Positions 27,822 to 36,258 of a DNA stretch of 64,000 bases are shown here, piece by piece (position 1 is the first letter of the stretch; each line of letters opens with the position of its first letter). The translations under genes and the position numbers were made by a program. This stretch comes from Rhizobium hidalgonense (GTDB lineage: Bacteria; Pseudomonadota; Alphaproteobacteria; Rhizobiales; Rhizobiaceae). The notes under the pieces were generated by a model. It did no database searches, had not been told where the DNA came from, and worked only from the letters and a program-made list of their open reading frames with translations. The DNA lies in contig NZ_LODW01000045.1 in the NCBI RefSeq assembly GCF_002914525.1, positions 1 to 64,000 on the forward strand, given 5' to 3'.

Positions 27822-29183
27822 TTACTTGATGCCGTCCCAGGCGCTCTGGATTTCGCCGGCAGCCTCTTCAGCCGATTTGCCGCCGACGAAATCGACCATG
27901 CCCGTCCAGAAGGCGCCGGCGCCGATCTTGCCCGGCATCAGGTCGGAACCGTCGAAGCGGAAGGTGGTGGCCGACGTCAGGATCTCGCCTTCCTTCTTCA
28001 TCTGCGGATTGGCATAGGCCTCGGTGCTGACGCCCTTATACGGCGTCAGGAAGCTCGACTGCGCCATCCAAACCTCATGGGCGATCGGGGTCTTCAGGAA
28101 ATCGATGAAGGCACGGGCCGTCTTCGAGTCCTTGGCGATAGAGACGAGCGTGCCGGCGCCGAGAACCGGCTTGCCGAGTTCGGGATGCGACGCAAAGGTC
28201 GGCATGTAGAAGAAGTCGGCATCCTGGCCGAGCTTCGTACCCTCAGGGAAGAAGGACGGGATGAACGAGGCCTGATGGTGCATGTAGCACTTTGGCGGAA
28301 CCGCAAAGAGGCCCTTCGGGCTGTCGCGGAAGTCGGTCGAGGCCACGGCCGCGACGCCGCCATCGACATATTTCTCGTTCTTGGCGAACTTGCCGAATTC
28401 GTCGATCGCGGCAACGACGGCTGGATCGGTGAACTTCAACTCGTTGGTCGTCCACTTGTCATAGGCTTCCGGCGGCTGGGTGCGCAGCATGATGTCCTCG
28501 ACCCAGTCGGTCGCCGGCCAGCCGGTGGCGCCGCCGGAACCGAGACCGATGCACCAGGGAACGCCGCCATCCTTGACGATCTGATCGGTCAGGGCATGCA
28601 GTTCTTCCATGGTCGTCGGGATCTTGTAGCCGGCTTCCTCGAAATTCTCCGGAACGTACCAGACCAGCGACTTCACATCGGCCTTGTAAGGGAAGGCGTA
28701 GAAGGCTTCCTTGCCGTCCTTGCCCTTATAGGTGCCGTAACCGACCCAGCTGTCGCCGGCGCCGTAATTGTCCTTGATCCACTTGGAGTTGTCGTCGCCA
28801 AGCGGCGTCAGGAAGCCCTTGCTGGCGAGATCGGCCAGAAGGCCCGGCTGCGGCAGAACGGCGATGTTCGGCGGCGAGCCCGCCTGCGTGTCGATGACGA
28901 TCTGCTGTTCGTAATTTTCGGAAGAGGAGTATTTGGCGTCGATGCCGGTCGCTTCGGTGAAATAGGCGAGAACGCTCATGAAGAACGCCTCGTCTTCGCC
29001 GCGCCACGGCCCGAAGATCGTCAGCGGCTGACCCTTCAGATCGGCATGAGCGGCCTTGAATTCGTCATAGCTCTTCCAGTTGAACTTGGAGTCCTGTCCC
29101 GGGGCAAATTTCAGATCGGCAGCAGACGCAGCACCGGCAAAAAGCGCTGCCATGGCAACGCCCATCAAAAATGACTTTTTCAT
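27822..29183 (-). CDS. aglE: Periplasmic alpha-glucoside-binding protein AglE
   Basis: Extracellular solute-binding protein (family 1 type) of 453 residues. A signal peptide is obvious (MKKSFLMGVAMAALFAG, cleavage near ASA-ADL). The mature protein has the usual sugar-binding layout with ASADLKF at its start, TIFGPWRGEDEAFF and GYGTYKGKDGKEAFYAFPYK. It is the first gene of aglEFGAK and is divergent from aglR. Operators for AglR lie upstream. Substrates are inferred from the S. meliloti operon. Confidence 0.92.
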   Translation of the reverse strand: MKKSFLMGVAMAALFAGAASAADLKFAPGQDSKFNWKSYDEFKAAHADLKGQPLTIFGPWRGEDEAFFMSVLAYFTEATGIDAKYSSSENYEQQIVIDTQAGSPPNIAVLPQPGLLADLASKGFLTPLGDDNSKWIKDNYGAGDSWVGYGTYKGKDGKEAFYAFPYKADVKSLVWYVPENFEEAGYKIPTTMEELHALTDQIVKDGGVPWCIGLGSGGATGWPATDWVEDIMLRTQPPEAYDKWTTNELKFTDPAVVAAIDEFGKFAKNEKYVDGGVAAVASTDFRDSPKGLFAVPPKCYMHHQASFIPSFFPEGTKLGQDADFFYMPTFASHPELGKPVLGAGTLVSIAKDSKTARAFIDFLKTPIAHEVWMAQSSFLTPYKGVSTEAYANPQMKKEGEILTSATTFRFDGSDLMPGKIGAGAFWTGMVDFVGGKSAEEAAGEIQSAWDGIK

Positions 29184-29240
29184 GTGATCAACCTCCCATC
29201 ACAATCCCAACCCGCGCCGAATTCCCTTTAAAAGAAATTT

Positions 29241-29252
29241 CAAAGCGCTTTG
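29241..29252. promoter_or_regulatory. LacI-type operator near aglE
   Basis: Perfect 12-bp palindrome CAAAGCGCTTTG with the central CG typical of LacI/GalR operators, 58 bases upstream of aglE. The same core recurs at 29404. AglR is the likely binder. Confidence 0.75.
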
Positions 29253-29403
29253 ACACCAAACTCATTCCACTTTCGGTGGAATGGAGTCAAGTCATTTCAC
29301 GAAAAACCGCTGTGGACGCGGCTCTTATCGCAGCGCAACAGGGGTTACCCGGAAATATGGAGCGATTTTTCTTGAGTCAAGCGCGCCAGATGCTACATAA
29401 TTG

Positions 29404-29413
29404 AAAGCGCTTT
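29404..29413. promoter_or_regulatory. LacI-type operator near aglR
   Basis: AAAGCGCTTT, identical in its 10-base core to the palindrome at 29241-29252, 68 bases upstream of aglR. Centre-to-centre distance between the two sites is 162 bases. It suggests autoregulation of aglR and possibly looping. Confidence 0.7.
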
Positions 29414-29480
29414 GGATGCCACTGGGAGGCGGCAGTCTTTTCAAGACGGCCGACGGGCGGGCCGGGAGGAAGCATAGCAG

Positions 29481-30506
29481 GTGAATCTCAAACAGCTATC
29501 GGAATTGCTGGGGCTGTCGCAGACGACGGTGAGCCGAGCGCTCAACGGTTATCCCGAGGTCAACGAGGCGACCCGGGAGCGCGTGCTTCAAGCTGTCAAG
29601 GAAACCGGGTATCGCCCGAACAAGGCGGCGCAGCGGCTTGCCACCGGCAAGGCCGGCTCGATCGGCCTGGTCATGCCGACGGCGCCCGGCCATCAGTCCG
29701 ACGTGCATTTCGGCGAATTCCTGGCCGGGCTCGGCGAAGAGGCCGTGCGCCACGACTTCCACTTCGTCATCATGCCGGCCGACCCGGATGACGAGGTGGC
29801 AGCACTCAGGCGCCTGGCGATCAGCGGCAATGTCGATGCGCTGTTCGTCGCCTATATGCGCGGCCACGACCCGCGGCTTCCCATGCTGAAATCGCTCTCG
29901 ATGCCCTATGTCGTGCACGGGCGATCCTTCGGTTCGGAGCCGGACTATCCCTATCTCGACATCGACAATGAAGGCGCCTTCTATGATGCGACGCGCCTCT
30001 TGCTGCAGCTCGGCCATACGCGCTTTGCTTTGATGAACGGGCAGATGCATCTCGATTTCGCCATCCGCCGGAAGAACGGCGTCATATCGGCGCTGGCCGA
30101 GCGCGGACTGGCGCTCGACGAGGATTGCATGAGCCATACACTGATGACGGACGAGCAGGGCCTGCTGGCGATGGAACACTTCCTGCAGCTGCCGGAGCGG
30201 CCGACGGCCATCCTCTGCTCCAGCACTGTGCTGGCGCTCGGCGCGATCCGTGCGGTCAATCAGGCTGGATTGCGGCTCGGCGAGGATATCTCGCTGATCG
30301 CCCATGACGACGTGCTGCCGCTGTTGAAGCCGGAAAACTTCTCCGTGCCGCTGACGACGACGCGCTCCTCGCTGAGGGCCGCCGGCGTTCGCATCGCCCA
30401 GCGGCTGATCGGCACGGTGAAGCAGGCAGGCCCCTTCCCCGAACAGGAACTCTGGAAGACCGAACTGATCGTCCGGGCTTCGACCGGCCCTGTCCCCCGC
30501 TTTTAA
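29481..30506 (+). CDS. aglR: LacI-family regulator of the alpha-glucoside operon, AglR
   Basis: Repressor of 341 residues. The N-terminal helix-turn-helix (LKQLSELLGLSQTTVSRALNGYPEVNEATRERV in part, about 3-35) has the hinge RPNKAAQRLATGKAGSIGLV after it, and the remainder is a periplasmic-binding-protein-like sugar sensor (FALMNGQ, HDDVLPLLKPENFSVPLTTTRS). It starts with GTG at 29481 preceded by GGGAGGA. Divergent from aglE with two shared palindromes between, so it very likely represses aglEFGAK until an alpha-glucoside is bound. Confidence 0.9.
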   Translation: MNLKQLSELLGLSQTTVSRALNGYPEVNEATRERVLQAVKETGYRPNKAAQRLATGKAGSIGLVMPTAPGHQSDVHFGEFLAGLGEEAVRHDFHFVIMPADPDDEVAALRRLAISGNVDALFVAYMRGHDPRLPMLKSLSMPYVVHGRSFGSEPDYPYLDIDNEGAFYDATRLLLQLGHTRFALMNGQMHLDFAIRRKNGVISALAERGLALDEDCMSHTLMTDEQGLLAMEHFLQLPERPTAILCSSTVLALGAIRAVNQAGLRLGEDISLIAHDDVLPLLKPENFSVPLTTTRSSLRAAGVRIAQRLIGTVKQAGPFPEQELWKTELIVRASTGPVPRF

Positions 30507-30520
30507 TCAATCAAAGCGGG
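30496..30520. terminator. Terminator hairpin overlapping the aglR stop
   Basis: CCCGCTTT (30496-30503) pairs with AAAGCGGG (30513-30520). The stem begins in the last codons of aglR and lies 10 bases past the folD stop on the other strand, so it may serve both convergent genes. No long T run follows. Confidence 0.5.
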
Positions 30521-30529
30521 CTTAATCAA

Positions 30530-31429
30530 TCAGAATTGCGGCGGCGTTTGCCCTGCGGCGCGATGGGCGGCGATGACCGTGTTGGCCATCAGCATGGCAA
30601 TGGTCATCGGCCCGACGCCGCCGGGAACCGGGGTGATGGTGCTGGCGACCTCGGAGACCTCGGCGAAGGCTACGTCGCCGACGAGCCGAGTCTTGCCCTC
30701 GCCTCTTTCGGGGGCTGCCACCCGATTGATGCCGACGTCGATGACCGTCGCACCGGGCTTGACCCAATCGGCCTTGACCATTTCCGGCCGGCCGACGGCG
30801 GCGACCAGAATATCGGCGTTGCGGCAGACCTCGGCGAGGTTCTTGGTTCTTGAATGGGCGATCGTCACCGTCGCATTGGCATTGAGCAGCAATTGCGCCA
30901 TCGGCTTGCCGAATAGATTGGAGCGGCCGATAACGACGGCGTTGAGGCCGGAGAGGTCCTCGCCATGGGTGCGGCGGACGAAAACCATGGCGCCGGCCGG
31001 CGTGCAGGAGACCAGTCCGGTCTTCAGGTCGCCGATGGCAAGCTTGCCGGCATTGGCGATGCTCAAGCCGTCGACATCCTTTTCCGGCAGGATCGACTGG
31101 ATGATCGGCTCGCTATCGAGCGGCTTCGGCAGCGGCAATTGCACCAGGATGCCGTGGATCGACGGATCGGCGTTGAGGGTGGCGACGAGCGCTGCCAGTT
31201 CCTCCTGGCTGGTCTCGGCCGGCAGCGTGTGCTGGACCGATTTGAAGCCGCATTCCTTGGCCATGCGGCCCTTGGAGCCGACATAGGCGTGGCTTGCCGG
31301 ATCGTCACCGACGATGACGACCGCAAGACCGGTGGTGACGCCGCTGCTCTTTTCCAGCGCTGCCGTCGCACTCTTGACCGTCTGAATGACCGATGCAGCT
31401 ACGTTCTTGCCGTCGATTACTGTCGTCAC
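30530..31429 (-). CDS. folD: Bifunctional methylenetetrahydrofolate dehydrogenase/cyclohydrolase
   Basis: Interconverts 5,10-methylene-, methenyl- and 10-formyl-tetrahydrofolate in one-carbon metabolism; cytoplasmic. The 299-residue protein has the catalytic region [22 protein letters not shown] (catalytic Lys in SKGRMAKE), [17 protein letters not shown] and the NADP-binding stretch [19 protein letters not shown], then [18 protein letters not shown]. The GTG at 31429 with GGAGAG upstream gives the usual length; an upstream in-frame start at 31456 has no site. Stands alone between aglR and polysaccharide genes. Confidence 0.95.
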   Translation of the reverse strand: MTTVIDGKNVAASVIQTVKSATAALEKSSGVTTGLAVVIVGDDPASHAYVGSKGRMAKECGFKSVQHTLPAETSQEELAALVATLNADPSIHGILVQLPLPKPLDSEPIIQSILPEKDVDGLSIANAGKLAIGDLKTGLVSCTPAGAMVFVRRTHGEDLSGLNAVVIGRSNLFGKPMAQLLLNANATVTIAHSRTKNLAEVCRNADILVAAVGRPEMVKADWVKPGATVIDVGINRVAAPERGEGKTRLVGDVAFAEVSEVASTITPVPGGVGPMTIAMLMANTVIAAHRAAGQTPPQF

Positions 31430-31550
31430 GCGTCTCTCCGCCCTGTTTCGCGCCAATCTATGGATAGTCGGCGAGCGTCAAATGCCCGCTAACGCCCTAT
31501 CCTGTCGGAAAGCAGCAAGGCAATATCAAAAATGCAAGGAAATGTTTCGG

Positions 31551-33344
31551 TCAGCGCAGCGGCTGCCGTGCGTCAAGGCCATGAACAAGAAGCCGGTCGC
31601 GCAGTCCGGAGATTTCGGAGCGCAGCGCCTCCATCTCGTCGACCGTGGTGGTCGCGACCGGTTGCGGTGCCTGCGGCGCGGCAGACAGCGGTGGGGATAG
31701 CGGCATTTCCTCGGCGGCTGCACCCATCGGTTTCCGCAGGCGCAACAGGAAGGCCGCGGCAAGACCGGCGGCGAGACCCGCGGCAGCACCGCCTAGCGAA
31801 CGGCCAGCCAGGCCGTCGGGCGCCGATACCGCCGTTGCGAGCGCCGGCTTCATCAGAGTGATATGACCGTCGGCGGCCGTCCCAGTCGAGGCGGAGGCCG
31901 CATCTTCCAGGCGCGAACGCGCGGCGGTCGCCTTCTCGCTGAGCTCGGTCAGACGAGCAAGATCGACGCCGGTATCCCGGCTTTGCGCGATCAGCGTGTT
32001 GCGCCGGTCGTTCAGGCCCTTGCGCGCATCGACGGCCGCCTTGGCAGCGACGTTGGCAGCCTGGGCAAGACGGGTAAGCTCCTTGCCCATATTCTCCTTC
32101 AGGCCGTCGGTTTCGGCCTGTTGCTGTAACAGCCGCGGATGGCGCGGGCCGAGCTCGGCCGAGAGCTGCGCAAGTGCTGTCCTGGCGACCGCATATTTGT
32201 CGCGCCAGTCCTGTAGCGCCGGCGAGAGCATATTGGCGGGCAGCGAACCGTCGAGCACCCCGGCAAGTTTTGCGGTCTTGAGCCGGTCGGCCTCAGCCTT
32301 GGCGTTGAGGATTGTCTGGTCGGCCTGTTTCAGATCGGCATCGAGCCGGTCGATCTGGCGGCGAAGATCGACCGCCACCTTGACGTTGCCCTCGCCGCTC
32401 TTTGTCGTGAAGGCTGCAAGTTCCGCCTTCGCCTCGTCATAGGCCTTGCGCAAGGCGGCATCGGTTTCGGCATTGCCGCCGGATCTGCCTCCGGCGGAAA
32501 CCGCTTCGGCAAGTCTTGCGGCGATGCGCATGGATTTACCGCTGTCGCCGGTCGTCACCCTGACGAGGATCGTGGCAGCGGCGGCATCGGGCAGGATCTC
32601 GACTGCATGTTTCAACGCTGCCTCGGCGCGCGAGGCCGGATCGGCGGCGGCACCGGTCGCCGAGAGCAGATCGAGCGCAACGCCAAGCGCATCGACACTG
32701 CGGCCGGCAAATTCGGGATCGTGATCGAGTTTCAGGGCAGCGACCGTCGAAGCAACCACCCGCGCCGACACCAGCCCTTTTGCCGCAGCTTCCGTGAAGG
32801 CGGCCCGGCTTGCGGCATCGGTCTTCACTGCAAGCGTCGCTTCGGCACGGTAGAGGGCCGGCGAAGCCGGCATAAGCGACGGCAGGCCCGCGCCGATGAT
32901 CGTGGCAGCGGCGACTATCGCAAGACCCATGCCGCCGGCGCGATGCCGTGGCGCTGTCGGGCGGGCTGCGACCGGTTCCTCACGAATGACCGCCGGCGTT
33001 TCGGGCGAAATCAGCGGCTCGCTGGCCGGCGCAGCCACGGCTTCATGGCGTGCCTGTTCCTGAGCAAATGGATGGCCGACATCATTGGCGGCCAGCAGGC
33101 GATTGCCGAGGATGGTTTCGATGCGATCAACCAGCGGCGCCGGGCGCGACGCTTTGGCCCGCTGCTCTTCCAGGGCGCGGCCGATGGCGCGCAGCAGTTC
33201 GGCCTCGGGCGGCGCGATATCGGGCCGGTTCAAGCGGGGCGATAATTGGGGATCATTATGCGCGCGCGCCGGTGCGGGCGCCGCCGGCCGGGCGGCTGCG
33301 CGATCGTGAAAGCTTCTGGCCCTGATATCGTACATTTGCGCCAC
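31551..33344 (-). CDS. Wzz/GumC-type polysaccharide chain-length protein without kinase domain
   Basis: An inner-membrane polysaccharide co-polymerase-like protein of 597 residues. A disordered N-terminal region of about 135 residues, rich in Ala, Pro and Arg, precedes the first membrane segment (GMGLAIVAAATIIGAGLP). A large periplasmic part follows with Wzz-type strands and long coiled coils (ELAAFTTKSGEG, LKQADQTILNAKAEADRLK), and a second membrane segment (GGAAAGLAAGLAAAFLLRL) sits near residue 545. No C-terminal tyrosine kinase. The start is GTG 33344 or ATG 33335. Downstream of a WecG-type glycosyltransferase, suggesting one export pathway. Confidence 0.72.
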   Translation of the reverse strand: MAQMYDIRARSFHDRAAARPAAPAPARAHNDPQLSPRLNRPDIAPPEAELLRAIGRALEEQRAKASRPAPLVDRIETILGNRLLAANDVGHPFAQEQARHEAVAAPASEPLISPETPAVIREEPVAARPTAPRHRAGGMGLAIVAAATIIGAGLPSLMPASPALYRAEATLAVKTDAASRAAFTEAAAKGLVSARVVASTVAALKLDHDPEFAGRSVDALGVALDLLSATGAAADPASRAEAALKHAVEILPDAAAATILVRVTTGDSGKSMRIAARLAEAVSAGGRSGGNAETDAALRKAYDEAKAELAAFTTKSGEGNVKVAVDLRRQIDRLDADLKQADQTILNAKAEADRLKTAKLAGVLDGSLPANMLSPALQDWRDKYAVARTALAQLSAELGPRHPRLLQQQAETDGLKENMGKELTRLAQAANVAAKAAVDARKGLNDRRNTLIAQSRDTGVDLARLTELSEKATAARSRLEDAASASTGTAADGHITLMKPALATAVSAPDGLAGRSLGGAAAGLAAGLAAAFLLRLRKPMGAAAEEMPLSPPLSAAPQAPQPVATTTVDEMEALRSEISGLRDRLLVHGLDARQPLR

Positions 33345-33511
33345 ATCTCATGCACAGGATGGCCGAATTCGCTCATCCACTGATGCAGATGATTAAGCCA
33401 GTCTAAATATTCATGGCAAAGAAAAGGTTAACCGCAGCGTGTAAGAACTATGGCCCTTAAATCGGCATCGATTTAAGAACAGATCTTCCAGAGCTACAAA
33501 GTGCCGGAGCG

Positions 33512-34351
33512 TCAGCTCGCTTTCTTGCGGTCCGACGGCGGCTGCAGCACGGTGTGATGCTCTTCCGGCTGGCTGAGGATCCTTTCACGCCGCTGGAAGC
33601 GGTAGCGCAGGACATGGAAAAGGAAGATCGGAATGCCGATGATATAGCGGCGCCAGAGGCGCGAGGGTTCCTGCATCATACGATAAGCCCATTCCAGCCG
33701 CATCATCCGCACCGTCTTCGGGGCGCGCGGGACGGCGCCGGAAACGAAGTCGAAGAGAGCGCCGACGGTCAGCACCAGGCGGGCGTGATCGGCGCGGATA
33801 TTGTCGTGGACCCATTTTTCCTGCAGCGGTGTTCCCATGCCGACGATCAGGATATCGAGTTTCTGCCGCTCGATCTCCTCGGTAACCGCGGAGGAATCGA
33901 CCTTGTCGAAATAGCCGTCGGAAACGACGACGAATTCATGCCAGGGCGTGTGTCGCCGGAAATTTTCCGCCGCCGCCTCGACGACCGAAGGTGCACCGCC
34001 GATGAGACCGATGCGGCGCGGGGTTTCCATGAAGGTGAGGAAGGCCGGCACGAAATCGGTGCCATTCAGGTTGGCGGGAAAGGGCGAACCATGGGCGATC
34101 TGCGATGCGATGTTGAGTCCGATGCCATCCGGCAGCACCAGATTGTGCGACATGATCCGGTAATATTCATCGTCGCGCAGTGCCGTCAGCATGTTATGGG
34201 CGTTGACGAAGCAAACCACGGTCTGGCCGACGGGAATGGAAGCCAGCTCGTTGATGAAAACGAGGGCGTCATCCCAGCCGAGATCGCAGACCGGCAGATC
34301 GAAGATCGTCCGCCGCGATGCGAGCACCGCGAAGTTTGCAATCAGATTCAT
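33512..34351 (-). CDS. WecG/TagA/CpsF family glycosyltransferase
   Basis: A GT26-type enzyme of 279 residues that adds a sugar (in relatives N-acetylmannosaminuronic acid or N-acetylmannosamine) to a lipid-linked intermediate. Family motifs: FVNAHNMLTALRDDEYY, LVLPDGIGLNIAS, LNGTDFVPAF, IGLIGGAPSVVEAAAENF, and ILIVGMGTPLQEKWV. The C-terminal RRYIIGIPIFLFHVLRYRFQRR is basic and membrane-associated. The ATG at 34351 was chosen for its AGGAGG site; the frame is open to 34378. It precedes the Wzz-like gene by 167 bases. The polysaccharide is unknown. Confidence 0.85.
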   Translation of the reverse strand: MNLIANFAVLASRRTIFDLPVCDLGWDDALVFINELASIPVGQTVVCFVNAHNMLTALRDDEYYRIMSHNLVLPDGIGLNIASQIAHGSPFPANLNGTDFVPAFLTFMETPRRIGLIGGAPSVVEAAAENFRRHTPWHEFVVVSDGYFDKVDSSAVTEEIERQKLDILIVGMGTPLQEKWVHDNIRADHARLVLTVGALFDFVSGAVPRAPKTVRMMRLEWAYRMMQEPSRLWRRYIIGIPIFLFHVLRYRFQRRERILSQPEEHHTVLQPPSDRKKAS

Positions 34352-34584
34352 TCTCACCTCCTGCCGAGGATGCTTCATGCGCCCGACATCCCGGAAAACA
34401 AGCCCACACCTCCGCCACCGGGTCTCGAAAGCCCCGGTCGCGTCCCGCCGTGACGGCGTCGCCCCGATTTCGGAAGCGGCACGCCAAGCTGTGTCAGCTG
34501 GTATAACAGGACGGGTTCAAACAACCCTTAGGAAAATTCCTTGAATTTCCCTGCTCGCATAAGTGGTTTGTTAACCACGCGCGC

Positions 34585-34622
34585 CAACGACAAACGACGC
34601 CCTACGGCGCCGTTTGTCGTTG
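34585..34622 (-). terminator. Hairpin at the end of the rem-proximal flagellar operon
   Basis: A 12-bp perfect stem (34585-34596 with 34611-34622) extended by four inner pairs lies 15 bases past the last gene. It lacks a T run, so termination strength is uncertain. Confidence 0.6.
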
Positions 34623-34637
34623 ATGATATGAGGATAT

Positions 34638-35177
34638 TTAGTGGGCGGCCGGTGCCGGCGCTTCGCCGGCCGGTGCGGCCTCGACGATCTTGACAGCTGT
34701 GCCCACCTTCTTCGGCTGACCAGCGGAGCTTTCCTTGACTTCTTCCTTGGAGAGATAGTCGAGCTGCTCCAGCATCACGTCGGCGACATAGTCGCCGCCG
34801 AGGCGCTCATTCATGCCCTTCTTGATCTCTTCGCGGAAGGCCTTCGGATCGAAGGATTTGATGTGGGCGATATCGACCATCTTGTTGCCGACGAGCAGGC
34901 TGAAAAGCTCGTCCGTGGTCATCTCGGCCAGCGGCAGCGTCACGCCCTTCAGCATCTCCTTGTTCATCATGAAGGAAACGCGGCCGAGGAAATAGCCGGT
35001 GATCGCGCCGTTGCCGATGATCGGTACCGTGATGGTTTCACCCTTTACCAGTTCCAGCGCGCTTTGCTTGGAATCGGATGCCGCGGGCGCCGGCGCGGTC
35101 GCCAGGTACACCGACAAATAGACCGATGCCAAGGTGATGGCGCAAACCCATACACCGGTGAGGACGAGCTTGATCAT
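34638..35177 (-). CDS. Single-pass membrane protein with FliL-like periplasmic domain, function unknown
   Basis: Last gene of the flgE-to-flgN series, 179 residues. One membrane anchor (about 5-27) is followed by a periplasmic part and an Ala/Pro-rich tail. The stretch FLGRVSFMMNKEML, then FREEIKKGMNERLGGDYVADVML, resembles the end of FliL domains (in the true FliL at 60412-60918: WVRLEVALLF and LKDDIQERVDLRSQG...VMFRTFVIE). I infer a FliL-type fold near the stator or basal body, not proven. Its ATG overlaps the stop of the preceding gene by one base (TGATG), implying coupling. Confidence 0.6.
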   Translation of the reverse strand: MIKLVLTGVWVCAITLASVYLSVYLATAPAPAASDSKQSALELVKGETITVPIIGNGAITGYFLGRVSFMMNKEMLKGVTLPLAEMTTDELFSLLVGNKMVDIAHIKSFDPKAFREEIKKGMNERLGGDYVADVMLEQLDYLSKEEVKESSAGQPKKVGTAVKIVEAAPAGEAPAPAAH

Positions 35178-35542
35178 CAGTTTCCACGCGCGGCGAATTG
35201 TTCCTGGGAATAGGTGCCGTCGGCGTCGGCGTCCTGAACGGCGTTCTTCAGCAGATCGGCGACAGCGCGAACCGCTTCGAGATGCGCCTCGACCCGGCGG
35301 GCATTGAGAACCAGCTTCTTCTTCAGGCCGTGCAACTGATCGAGGTGGGCAGCGGCAAGCTCGGCCGGATCGGTGTCGCGAAAGAGCATCGACAGCTCGT
35401 AGAGGCAGCGGCTCTTATGCGCATTGGAGACCTTGAGATCGAACTGCGGATCGCTGCCGATCCGGGTGTTCTCATTATCGATGATCATTTCGAGGCGTCC
35501 GAGAACGGATTTGATCCTGTATTCGTTCGAAACTATTTCCAT
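35177..35542 (-). CDS. flgN: FlgN-like flagellar export chaperone
   Basis: A soluble helical protein of 121 residues. The length, all-helical character and the C-terminal ADADGTYSQEQF fit FlgN-type proteins of Rhizobiales, which escort the hook-associated proteins FlgK and FlgL to the export gate. Both clients are encoded in the same series. FlgN families diverge strongly, so the name rests on context and the C-terminal motif. It lies after flgJ with a RIME1 element between, and is coupled to the following membrane-protein gene. Confidence 0.6.
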   Translation of the reverse strand: MEIVSNEYRIKSVLGRLEMIIDNENTRIGSDPQFDLKVSNAHKSRCLYELSMLFRDTDPAELAAAHLDQLHGLKKKLVLNARRVEAHLEAVRAVADLLKNAVQDADADGTYSQEQFAARGN

Positions 35543-35564
35543 TGTACCCTCGGTTATGCGTCGC

Positions 35565-35676
35565 TTAGAGCATGATGCCGAAAACTGTCCGCGGTTTTCG
35601 GACGCATAATGCTCTAACCCTTAATTGAGAACTGGATTCAGATTTTGGGCCAACGGGCCTAAATCATCCTGTTCTA
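35565..35676. repeat. RIME1 (Rhizobium-specific intergenic mosaic element)
   Basis: A 112-base unit made of two palindromes. The first runs from TTAGAGCATGATG to ATAATGCTCTAA (35565-35617) with an inner CCGAAAAC/GGTTTTCGG stem. The second (35628-35675) runs from GAACTGGATTCAG through GGGCC and GGCCT to ATCATCCTGTTC. The layout and bases match RIME1 as I know it from R. leguminosarum and relatives. The right edge overlaps the last codons and stop of flgJ. Confidence 0.85.
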
Positions 35677-36227
35677 TCGGTCTTGGCGTCGGCCGTCGGC
35701 GTGCCAAATGTCTTGCGCTGGAAGTCGTCGATCATGCTGATCGCAGTGTTGCGGTCATGATCATCGGTCGAGGCATTGACGATCTTGGCTTCCTGCCGGC
35801 GCAACTGTTCGCTGTACATCTGCTTGGCGATGCCGATGCCATCACCCTTGGCCATGGTGTTGCCGAGCTGCTCGGCCATCATGCCTTTCCAGATATCGCC
35901 GGTCGCGCCCTTGCCGTAGACCTCCTCGCTTTCGCTCGGCAGCATGGACTTGACGAAATTCTGCAGAACCATGGCCTCGAACTTCCGGTAGCTTTCCGGC
36001 ACTTCCTCAGCCTTGGTACGGTTCTGGATGTTGTTGAGGCCGCTCTTCTGGCCGATATGGTCGAGAACATCGACCGTATTGGAAAAGCCCTTGCCGTTCT
36101 CGGCGAGGCTCGTTGCGGCAAAGGCCGCACGATTTGCCTTCAATTTTTCCTGGGCCACCTGAACCTCCATGGGGTCGGCAGCTTTGACAACGTCCAGGAC
36201 CAGATCACTGGGGGGCGAAATAGCCAC
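35664..36227 (-). CDS. flgJ: FlgJ-type rod-binding protein without muramidase domain
   Basis: Rod-assembly protein of 187 residues corresponding to the N-terminal half of enterobacterial FlgJ. The rod-binding region is RKFEAMVLQNFVKSMLP, then GATGDIWKGMMAEQLGNTMAKGDGIGIA. The C-terminal peptidoglycan hydrolase domain is missing, as in other alphaproteobacteria; the lytic transglycosylase at 46174-46752 could supply that activity. Start is GTG 36227 with AGAGGA at ideal spacing; the open frame back to 36326 was rejected. The last residues RTG and the stop are encoded by the RIME1 element. Confidence 0.85.
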   Translation of the reverse strand: MAISPPSDLVLDVVKAADPMEVQVAQEKLKANRAAFAATSLAENGKGFSNTVDVLDHIGQKSGLNNIQNRTKAEEVPESYRKFEAMVLQNFVKSMLPSESEEVYGKGATGDIWKGMMAEQLGNTMAKGDGIGIAKQMYSEQLRRQEAKIVNASTDDHDRNTAISMIDDFQRKTFGTPTADAKTDRTG

Positions 36228-36258
36228 GTTACAATCCTCTAATTTAAGATCGTAACGA

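Noticed and set aside
27759..29174. A 471-residue open frame on the plus strand
   Set aside because: It is antisense to aglE, which has a clear signal peptide and binding-protein features.
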